Source of the DNA: Streptomyces caelestis
Lineage (GTDB): Bacteria; Actinomycetota; Actinomycetes; Streptomycetales; Streptomycetaceae
Direction: 5' to 3'
Assembly (NCBI RefSeq): GCF_001279005.1
Contig: NZ_LGCN01000074.1
Coordinates: 124,001 to 188,000 of the forward strand
DNA length: 64,000 nt
The translations under genes were made by a program, and so were the position numbers. The notes below the pieces were generated by a model. That model was given only the letters and a program-made list of their open reading frames with translations, was not told the DNA's origin and made no database searches. This document shows positions 17,593 to 24,402 of this stretch, one piece after another. Position 1 is the first letter of the stretch, and each line of letters starts with the position of its first letter.

Positions 17593-19278
17593 ATGGCGTT
17601 CATCCGATCCGCTCGCCCCTTCGACGCCTTCCGGGCGCTGGCGGACCGGCGTGGGCGGCCGGGAGCCGAGCTGGTCGAGTCGCTGGCCGAGGCCAGGGCC
17701 GAAACGCGGGACGGCCCCGAGGCCTGGGCGCCGGCCGTCGCCTCCCGCATCGGCCTGCCCGCCGCCGCCGCGCTGGGGCCCGCCGGTTACTACGCGGACC
17801 TCTCCGCCCCGCACGGCGACCGTCATGTGCGGGTGTGCACCGCGACGGCGTGCTTCGCCGCGGGGGGCGGAGGGCACCTCGCGGAGGTGGAGCGTGAGCT
17901 GGGCGTCGCCGCGCACACCGCCTCGCCGCGCGGTGACGTGTCGGTGCAGACCGTCCGCTGTCTGGGCTACTGCTACGCGGGGCCCGCGGCGCTCGACGGC
18001 GACACACCGTGTGCCGGGGCGACCCTCCCGGCTCAGCTCGCGGGGCGGGAGCCGCCGCGGGCGCCCGGGATCCCGGCGGCCGACGACACCGGTGACCCGG
18101 TCCTGCTGGGCGGTGTGCTCTGCGGTGAGCCGGCGTGGCGGGTGTGGCCGGGGACGGTCTCGTCCGGCACTCCGGAAGAGGTCCGCCGGGAGGTGGCGGC
18201 GTCCGGGCTCCGGGGGCGGGGCGGCGCCGGATTCCGTGTGGCGGCGAAATGGGAGGCGGCGGGCCGCGGGCCCGGGACCGTGGTGGTCGCCAACGGCGAC
18301 GAGGGCGATCCGGGTTCGTACGCCGACAGGCTGCTGATGGAGGCCGACCCGGGACGCGTCCTGGAGGGCCTGGCCCTGGCCTGTTTCGCGTGCGGGGCCG
18401 GCCGGGGGTTCGTGCTGGTGCGCTCCGAGTACCCGGCCGCGCTGGCGCGGATGCGGGAAGCGGTGCGCCGGGCGTACGCGGACGGGCATCTCGGACCGTC
18501 GGTGCACGGGACGGCCACCTCCCTGGACATCCGCGTCGTCGAGGGCGCCGGCTCCTACGTCGCCGGTGAGGAGACCGCGCTCATCGCGGAGTTGGAGGGC
18601 GGTCGCGGATGCGCCCGGCCCCGCCCGCCGTACCCGACCGAGCACGGCCTGTGGGACGCGCCGACCGTGGTCAACAACGTCGAGACCCTGGCGGCTCTCC
18701 CCTGGATCGTCCGGCACGGCGGCCGGACGTACGCCCGGCGCGGTACGCCCGGCGAGGCGGGAACCAAGCTGGTCTGTCTCTCGGAGCGGTTCGCCCGGCC
18801 GGGATGCTACGAGGTCGAGCTCGGCACGCCCGTGCGGCGGATCGTCACCGAGCTGGGAGGCGGTCTGCGGGACGGCGCCGGGCTGACGGTGCTCCAGGTC
18901 GGCGGGCCGCTGGGCGGCTTCCTCGCCGCCGACGCGCTGGACGTGCCGCTGTCGGAGGCGGGGCTGTCGGCCCGGGGCGCCGCCCTCGGGCACGCCGGGC
19001 TCGTCGCCTTCGACCAACGCGTGGCCCCGGAGGACGTGCTGCGCCACGTGTGGGAGTTCGCGGCGGCCGAGAGCTGCGGCGCGTGCTCGCCCTGCCGCGT
19101 CGGCTCGCGCCGCGGTCTGGAGTGGGCCTTGGCCGGCGCCCCGCCGGCCAAGGAGTGGGAGCGGCTGTCCCGGCTCCTCGCCGAGGCGAGCCTGTGCGCC
19201 TTCGGGCGGCGGATTCCGCCCGCCGTGCACAGCCTCGTCCGCGCCTGCGGGGACCGGCTCGCGGGGTGGGGGCCGTGA
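17593..19278 (+). CDS. NAD-dependent formate dehydrogenase, NuoE-NuoF fusion (diaphorase) subunit
   Basis: 561-residue fusion of a thioredoxin-like [2Fe-2S] NuoE domain and a NuoF flavoprotein, the arrangement of FdsB/HoxF-type diaphorase subunits. NuoE cysteines are in VCTATACFAAGG and CLGYCYAGPA. NuoF shows the FMN/NADH motifs GLRGRGGAGFRVAAKWEAA and NGDEGDPGSYADR, then the [4Fe-4S] ligands in ESCGACSPCRVGSR. It would pass electrons between formate-derived centres and NAD+. Start ATG 17593; the frame extends upstream to 17524 but that part is unlike the family. The stop overlaps the next gene (GTGA). Confidence 0.92.
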   Translation: MAFIRSARPFDAFRALADRRGRPGAELVESLAEARAETRDGPEAWAPAVASRIGLPAAAALGPAGYYADLSAPHGDRHVRVCTATACFAAGGGGHLAEVERELGVAAHTASPRGDVSVQTVRCLGYCYAGPAALDGDTPCAGATLPAQLAGREPPRAPGIPAADDTGDPVLLGGVLCGEPAWRVWPGTVSSGTPEEVRREVAASGLRGRGGAGFRVAAKWEAAGRGPGTVVVANGDEGDPGSYADRLLMEADPGRVLEGLALACFACGAGRGFVLVRSEYPAALARMREAVRRAYADGHLGPSVHGTATSLDIRVVEGAGSYVAGEETALIAELEGGRGCARPRPPYPTEHGLWDAPTVVNNVETLAALPWIVRHGGRTYARRGTPGEAGTKLVCLSERFARPGCYEVELGTPVRRIVTELGGGLRDGAGLTVLQVGGPLGGFLAADALDVPLSEAGLSARGAALGHAGLVAFDQRVAPEDVLRHVWEFAAAESCGACSPCRVGSRRGLEWALAGAPPAKEWERLSRLLAEASLCAFGRRIPPAVHSLVRACGDRLAGWGP

Positions 19279-21962
19279 ACGGGTTCATGGTCGAGGTCGA
19301 CGGCGCCGGCGTCACGGTACCCGAGGAGTCGTCCCTGCTCACGGCGGTACGGGCGGCCGGGATCGAGCTGCCCGCGCTCTGCTCCGACGACCGGCTCAGT
19401 CCCGCCGGGTCATGCCGTACGTGTCTCGTGAGGACCGGAGGGCGCGTCGTGGCGGCCTGTGTCACTCCGGTCTCCCCCGGCATGCGCGTGGACACCGGGA
19501 GCGACGACGTCGTGCGGCTGCGCCGGGACGCGGTGGAGGTCATCGTCTCCGCGCTGCCGCCCCGGGCCCTCGCCGACGGCGGTCCCGGCGAACTGGCGCA
19601 CGTCTGCCGGTCGCTGGGCATCGGCCCCGAGGCGGCACAGGGCGCCGGAGGCCGGGGCGGGGACGACTCCCACCCGTACGTCCACCTGGACCGGGACCTG
19701 TGCATCGCCTGCGGCCGGTGCGTGCGGATGTGCTCCGAGGTACAGGGCACCTTCGCGCTCACCCTGGTCGGCCGGGGCGGGGACACGGTCGTGGCCCCGG
19801 GGACCGGCGGGCCCTGGATCGAGTCGGACTGCGTGGCCTGCGGCGGCTGCGTGGACACCTGCCCCACGGGGGCGATCAGCCGGCCCGGACCGGGGCGGGG
19901 ACTCACCTCGGCGTTCCCCCCGGCGGAGGGCCTGACGCGCACCACGTGCGGCTACTGCGGCGTGGGCTGCGCCCTCGACGTGGTCACGCGGGACGGCGAG
20001 GTCACGGCGGTGCTGCCCGCCCGGGACGGCCCGGTCAATCGCGGCCACGCGTGCGTGAAGGGCCGCTTCTCCCACGGATTCCGCACCTCCCCGGAACGGC
20101 TCACCCGGCCCCTGCTGCGACGTGACGGCGTACTGGAGCCGGCCGGCTGGGACGAGGCGCTGGCCCACGTCGCCCGGGGCCTGCGGGCCGCCGTCGACGC
20201 CGGGGGCCCGGACGCCGTGGCGGCGATCTCATCGGCCCGCGCCACCAACGAGGAGAACTACCTCGTACAGAAGTTCATGCGGGTCGTCATCGGGACCAAC
20301 AACGTCGACAACTGCTCCCGTCTCTGCCACTCCCCCTCCGCCGCCGGCCTCACCGCCTCCTTCGGGCTCTCCGGCGGCACCGACGTCTTCGACGACGTGG
20401 AGCGGGCCGACTGCCTGCTGGTGGTCGGCGCCAATCCCGTCGAGGCCCACCCGGTGGTCGGGGCCCGGCTGCTGCGGCAGGTCCTCCGCGGAGCCCGGCT
20501 GGTCGTCGCCGATCCACGGGCCGTGGGCCTCGCCCTGCACGCCGACGTGCACCTGCGGCCGCGGCCCGGCACCAACGTGGCGCTCTTCCACGGGCTCGCC
20601 CACGTCCTGCTCGCCGAGGGGCTGATCGACGAGGAGTTCCTGCGCGAGCGCGCCACCGGGCTGCCGGAACTCACCGAACTGCTGGCCGACCACCCGCCCG
20701 ACCGGGTCGCGGACCTCACCGGCGTACCGGCCGCGGACCTGGTCGCCGCCGCCCGCCTCTACGGCGGGGCCGAGCGGCCCGCCATCGTCTACGGCCTGGG
20801 CGTGACCGAGCACCTGCACGGCACCGACGGGGTGCGGTCCCTGTCCAACCTGGCGATCCTGCGCGGCGCCGTGGGCACCGACCGCGGCTACGGGGTCAAC
20901 CCGCTGCGCGGCCAGAACAACGTCCAGGGCGCCTCCGACATGGGCGCCCTGCCGGACCTCCTGCCCGGGTACGGCAAGGTCGCCGACGCCGCCGTCCGCT
21001 CGCGGGCCGAGGACGTCTGGGGCGTGCCGGTCCCGCCGCGGCCGGGACTCCGTATCCCGGACATGTTCGCCGCCGCGCGAGCCGGGGCCCTGCGGGCGCT
21101 GTGGATCGTCGGCGAGGACGTCCTCGCCACCGACCCGGACACCCGTCAGGTGGCCCGGGCCCTGGACGCCTGTCCGCTCGTCGTCTGCAACGAACTGTTC
21201 CTGTCCGAGACCGCCCGGCACGCCGACGTCGTCCTGCCCGCCGCGTCCTGGCTGGAGAAGGACGGCACCTTCGTCAACTTCGACCGCCGGTTCCAGCGCG
21301 TCCGACCCGCCGTGCCCCCGCCGGGGCAGGCCCGCAGCGACTTCGACATCCTCCGGGCCGTCGCCGAGGCCATGGGGGCCGGTCTGGGCTGCCCGGCCCC
21401 CGCCGACGCCCTCGCCGAATGCGGCCGGCTCGCGCCCGTCTTCGCCGGGCTCTCCCACGACCGCCTGGACCGGGAGGGCGCCGTGCCATGGCCCTGCCCC
21501 ACCCCCCACGGGCCCGGAGAGGCCAAGCTGTACACGGAGCGTTTCGCCACACCGGACGGGCGGGCCCACCTGGCCGCTCCCCCTTGTCTCCCGCCCGGCG
21601 AACGGCCCGACGACGACTATCCGCTGCTCCTGGTCACCGGGCGGCGCTGGGCGCACTACAACTCCGGAAGCATGACGCGGCGCGGCGGCAACCTGGCGCT
21701 CGATCCGGTCGACTTCCTGGATCTTCACTCCGACGACGCCTGCCGGTACGGCCTGCGGGACGGCCAGGGCGTCACCGTGGAAAGCCGGCACGGCCGGGCC
21801 CGGCTCGTCGCCCGTGTCGGTGAGCAGACGGCCCCCGGGCAGGTCTTCTGCTCCTTCCACTTCCCCGCGAGCGGGGTGAACCGCCTCACTTCGGGCGTCG
21901 CGGACACCGTCACGTCCTGCCCCGAGTACAAGGTCACGGCGGTCCGCGTGGCCGCGTCGTGA
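19275..21962 (+). CDS. Formate dehydrogenase catalytic subunit (molybdopterin, FdsA/FdhF-like)
   Basis: 895-residue enzyme that oxidises formate to CO2. The N-terminus resembles NuoG: a [2Fe-2S] ferredoxin domain (LCSDDRLSPAGSCRTC), then two [4Fe-4S] motifs, CIACGRCVRMC and CVACGGCVDTC. The molybdopterin domain begins with the cluster motif CGYCGVGCALDVV. The active-site motif is SRLCHSPSAAG with Cys351-His352, so Cys rather than selenocysteine is used. The C-terminal dinucleotide-binding domain is complete. Start GTG 19275 overlaps the diaphorase stop. No sulfurtransferase fdhD gene is seen nearby, so cofactor sulfuration must come from elsewhere. Confidence 0.94.
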   Translation: MNGFMVEVDGAGVTVPEESSLLTAVRAAGIELPALCSDDRLSPAGSCRTCLVRTGGRVVAACVTPVSPGMRVDTGSDDVVRLRRDAVEVIVSALPPRALADGGPGELAHVCRSLGIGPEAAQGAGGRGGDDSHPYVHLDRDLCIACGRCVRMCSEVQGTFALTLVGRGGDTVVAPGTGGPWIESDCVACGGCVDTCPTGAISRPGPGRGLTSAFPPAEGLTRTTCGYCGVGCALDVVTRDGEVTAVLPARDGPVNRGHACVKGRFSHGFRTSPERLTRPLLRRDGVLEPAGWDEALAHVARGLRAAVDAGGPDAVAAISSARATNEENYLVQKFMRVVIGTNNVDNCSRLCHSPSAAGLTASFGLSGGTDVFDDVERADCLLVVGANPVEAHPVVGARLLRQVLRGARLVVADPRAVGLALHADVHLRPRPGTNVALFHGLAHVLLAEGLIDEEFLRERATGLPELTELLADHPPDRVADLTGVPAADLVAAARLYGGAERPAIVYGLGVTEHLHGTDGVRSLSNLAILRGAVGTDRGYGVNPLRGQNNVQGASDMGALPDLLPGYGKVADAAVRSRAEDVWGVPVPPRPGLRIPDMFAAARAGALRALWIVGEDVLATDPDTRQVARALDACPLVVCNELFLSETARHADVVLPAASWLEKDGTFVNFDRRFQRVRPAVPPPGQARSDFDILRAVAEAMGAGLGCPAPADALAECGRLAPVFAGLSHDRLDREGAVPWPCPTPHGPGEAKLYTERFATPDGRAHLAAPPCLPPGERPDDDYPLLLVTGRRWAHYNSGSMTRRGGNLALDPVDFLDLHSDDACRYGLRDGQGVTVESRHGRARLVARVGEQTAPGQVFCSFHFPASGVNRLTSGVADTVTSCPEYKVTAVRVAAS

Positions 21963-22131
21963 GAAGGGCACGCACACCGCGCGATGTCCCCTTGTGCGCA
22001 TGTTCTCGCCGGTCCGGAGAAGCGGAGTGCCCCGCGGCCGCACCGCGTACGGGAGGGTGAGGGAGCGTACGCCCCCGGCCCCGGGCCGGTTCCGGGTGTC
22101 GCCGGTGTCCGAGGGAAGGGAGGAACGCCGG

Positions 22132-22290
22132 TGAGCCGGTCCTCGCAGCCGACGCGCATGCTTGCTCTGGCCACGGCCGGGTTCACGGCCGGGTTCTGGG
22201 CGTGGGACCTGCTGGGGCCGCTCGGCCCGGCACTCCGCGAGGACCTGGGCCTCAGCCCGTTCGAACAGTCACTGGCGGTGGCCGTCGGCA
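22132..22290 (+). pseudogene. 5' fragment of a nitrate/nitrite transporter gene (narK)
   Basis: GTG 22132 is preceded by GGAAGGGAGG and opens a sequence containing LALATAGFTAGFWAWDLLGP, then LREDLGLSPFEQSLAVAV. This is the first membrane helix and loop of NarK-type MFS transporters. Homology ends there (about 53 codons), although the family has about 400 residues and 12 helices. The frame continues into Arg-rich noise. The start signals are preserved while the body is lost, so this is a truncated gene. Confidence 0.7.
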
Positions 22291-22856
22291 GTCGTCCGCC
22301 CCGCCGTGTGAGGCGGTCCGTGGACCGGGGACGTGGCTGTCCCCGCGCGGGGAGAGCTTACTCAGCCGGGCCGTTCCGTCCGGGCGGCCGTCGCCTCCGG
22401 GGCGACGGGCTCCGCGCCGAGCGCGACACCGGGCGGGCCGTGTGCGAGCAGGTCGATCCACGGGATCTGTGCGGGCAGCGGGGGCAGCGGCACCCCCGGA
22501 GAGGGCCGGGGACATGCCCGGGGTCCTCGCCAGGTCTCCGGCGCCCCTCCCCGACGGTGTCCGGCTTCCGCTCGAAAGCGGTCCGGGCGCGGACGCGTAC
22601 CCCGGTCGGCGCTCCACCACGGCCCGGGCGGTCGGCGGACGGTCGCCGGCGCCGGCCGGTGAGCCCCACCGCTTCCTCCACGTCCCCCACGGCACCGTCG
22701 CCCGGAGCGGGACCCCGCTTCAGGGATGTTCCCCGGCCGCAGCCGTGGCCCCGGACAGGGGCGCCGGTGCACGCCTTCGTTCCGCACGGTCGGCGTCGGT
22801 CGAGGAGTCCGGAAGCCTTCTGATCCGTGACCTCGCGCGATGACCGTGTCCGTCCC
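22291..22856. other. Region without an assignable gene
   Basis: About 570 bases between the narK fragment and the DUF1540 gene. All six frames give only Arg/Pro/Gly-rich or short translations. Some codon-like bias remains, for example a minus-strand stretch PLPAQIPWIDLLAHGPPGV near 22430-22490, which may be old coding sequence. I cannot name a family for it. Confidence 0.4.
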
Positions 22857-23159
22857 TCAGGTCCGCGCGTAGGTGAGGCAGTCGACCTGCTCGTGCTCGT
22901 ATCCGACGGCGATGGACGGGGCTCGGCACTCCAGCCCGGTGTTGTGCCGGCAGTCGGCCATCTTGCACGCGCCGACCCGGCCGGTGACGGACGGCTCCCC
23001 GCCCTCCAGGTCCGCGCCCAGGAACGTGTCGCAGACGGGGCTGCTGAGGTCTCCCACGGTGATCGCCACGGCGTGGCAGGCGTGGTCGTGGTTGTAGGCG
23101 CAGCTCTCGGCCGCGCATTCGCTGATGACCGGCAGTTGCATGACGGGTGTGGCTGCCAT
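22857..23159 (-). CDS. DUF1540 domain protein (two Cys-rich repeats)
   Basis: 100-residue protein with two copies of the DUF1540 cysteine pattern: ECAAESCAYNHDHACHAVAI ending in VCDTFLG, and GACKMADCRHNTGLECRAPS ending in VDCLTY. Each repeat has four regularly spaced Cys residues, suggesting metal or zinc binding; function is unknown. Start ATG 23159; two further Met codons are not better. Only a weak ribosome-binding site is visible. It lies 89 bases downstream of another small Cys/His-rich reading frame on the same strand. Confidence 0.85.
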   Translation of the reverse strand: MAATPVMQLPVISECAAESCAYNHDHACHAVAITVGDLSSPVCDTFLGADLEGGEPSVTGRVGACKMADCRHNTGLECRAPSIAVGYEHEQVDCLTYART

Positions 23160-23248
23160 GAGGAGGCCTGCTTTCTCGAGGTGGCGTACGGATCGGTCGC
23201 TGCGGTGACGGCCCTCTCCGGGCGGCGGCATGCCGCCGCGATCGGCGG

Positions 23249-23416
23249 TCACCGCTCCGGCTCGTCGGACCGGCGCCTCGGCTCCTCCGCGTCCACGGCA
23301 GGGGCGCAGGAATCCGGCGGCGGTACGTGCGGACGAGGTGCGGGACCGTGGCCATGGGGCGGTGGGTGCGGCTGGACGTGGTGGCGCCAGGGGCCGTGTC
23401 CGCACCGACAGCTCAT
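23249..23416 (-). CDS. Possible small Cys/His-rich protein
   Basis: 55-codon frame starting MSCRCGHGPWRHHVQ, followed by a His/Pro-rich stretch and an acidic-basic tail. A good ribosome-binding site (GGAAGGGAG, eight bases before ATG 23416) supports translation. Two Cys and many His near the start could bind a metal. I do not recognise a family; it could also be chance in GC-rich DNA. It would be cotranscribed with the DUF1540 gene. Confidence 0.4.
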   Translation of the reverse strand: MSCRCGHGPWRHHVQPHPPPHGHGPAPRPHVPPPDSCAPAVDAEEPRRRSDEPER

Positions 23417-23478
23417 GGAACGCTCCCTTCCTGTCCTCCACTTTCCGCGATGACGGGTGCCGGCGCACGTCGGCGGAC

Positions 23479-23497
23479 GGGACGGAGCGGCCGTCCC
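23479..23497. promoter_or_regulatory. Perfect 7-bp inverted repeat between divergent genes
   Basis: GGGACGG-AGCGG-CCGTCCC is a perfect stem of seven pairs with a five-base loop. It sits in the spacer between the minus-strand small-protein/DUF1540 pair and the plus-strand CtaG-like gene. It contains the GGGAC/GTCCC half-sites seen in DevR boxes, but with a longer spacing (centre 9 bases), so it is not a standard box. It could be an operator or a structured leader. Confidence 0.35.
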
Positions 23498-23683
23498 TCT
23501 CGGCGCGGTTCGCCGGGAGGCGGGACGAACACCGCCGAACGGCCGAAGGCGCGGTGCCGGTGCGGCAGGGCAGCTGGTAGACCGTGACGGGGAACGGGCC
23601 GTACCGCACCCGGCCGGGGTCCCCCGGCGGGAACCCGCGCACCCGAAGGACGCGCACCGGGCCGACAGGAGGGAGGCGGGGCG

Positions 23684-24073
23684 ATGGCGACCACGCTCCA
23701 CGACACCGTCATGGCCCATCCGGCCGGGCGCCGGCTGCTGCTCCTGCACTTCCTGCTGGCGGGGTGCCTGTTCGCCTACGTGATCGCGGGAGTCGACCCC
23801 GCGCCGGGCCGGCCCGGCGTCCGCGCCCGCCTGGTCTGGATCGGCGTGGCCGTCACCGCCCACGCGGTGATCTCGCAGCTGATGTACGGCGGCTTCCGGG
23901 TCGACGTCCACGCCCCGGTGCCCGAGGTCCGGGGTGGAGCGGAGATCATGTACTACGACGGAGACATCGCCGAACTGCTCCTCGCCGCGGCCCTCGTCGC
24001 CACCTGGCGTCCGCGGGGCCGCGCCCGCCCGTCGGCGGAGGGACCACCCGCGCGGGCGGCCGCTCCCGTCTGA
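23684..24073 (+). CDS. Short CtaG-like (cytochrome c oxidase assembly) membrane protein
   Basis: 129 residues with about three membrane segments. HFLLAGCLFAYVIAGVDPAP, SQLMYGGFRVD and EIMYYDGDIAELLLAAALVA match the C-terminal half of the CtaG/Caa3_CtaG family, which handles copper delivery for cytochrome oxidase. The N-terminal half of that family (four or so helices) is absent. Good start context (GGAGGGAGGC before ATG 23684) suggests it may still be made. It is either a natural short form or a truncated copy. The spacing to DUF1540 genes has no clear functional meaning. Confidence 0.7.
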   Translation: MATTLHDTVMAHPAGRRLLLLHFLLAGCLFAYVIAGVDPAPGRPGVRARLVWIGVAVTAHAVISQLMYGGFRVDVHAPVPEVRGGAEIMYYDGDIAELLLAAALVATWRPRGRARPSAEGPPARAAAPV

Positions 24074-24355
24074 GGGGCCGGACGTGCCGTGGCCGAGGCG
24101 GGGCGGCCCGGGGATCGTGTCGTCCTCGCCGCCGGTGCCCGCGTTCCGGTGCGGGGGAAGCACTCCGTCCAGGCCGTGGGCGCGGTCCGGCGCACCGCCG
24201 GCCGGCTCGGCGGCTCCCGCGGCCGGCGCCCGCCCCGGTACCCGGCGGCACGGCAGGGGGCCTGCTGTCCGCGCGAAGTGGCCGCCGTCGGCGGAAACAG
24301 CGACCGTGACGCCTCCCGGGGCTTCCTCACCGCGCCCGTGTCCTGTCCGGCGGAT
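24074..24355. other. Non-coding spacer between convergent genes
   Basis: About 280 bases after the CtaG-like stop. No family could be assigned. A plus-strand stretch near 24107-24185 reads GRPGDRVVLAAGARVPVRGK, faintly like the last strand pair of pyruvate kinase, but this is too short to call. Confidence 0.4.
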
Positions 24356-24384
24356 CCGGCCTCCGGCGCCCGGGCCGGGGCCGG
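24356..24384 (-). terminator. Strong GC hairpin just past the GH65 stop
   Basis: CCGGCCTCCGGC, loop GCCCGG, then GCCGGGGCCGG forms an 11-bp stem with one bulged T. It lies 18 bases beyond the stop codon of the minus-strand GH65 gene and between convergent genes, which fits a terminator. There is no U-tract, as is common in Streptomyces. Confidence 0.55.
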
Positions 24385-24402
24385 TTCGCCCGTCCGCGCG
24401 GA

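Noticed and set aside
20229..22043. 600-codon minus-strand frame opposite the formate dehydrogenase
   Set aside because: No domain pattern; mirror of a well-conserved coding gene.
24107..24185. Similarity to the end of pyruvate kinase
   Set aside because: Only about 20 residues with weak identity; could be chance.
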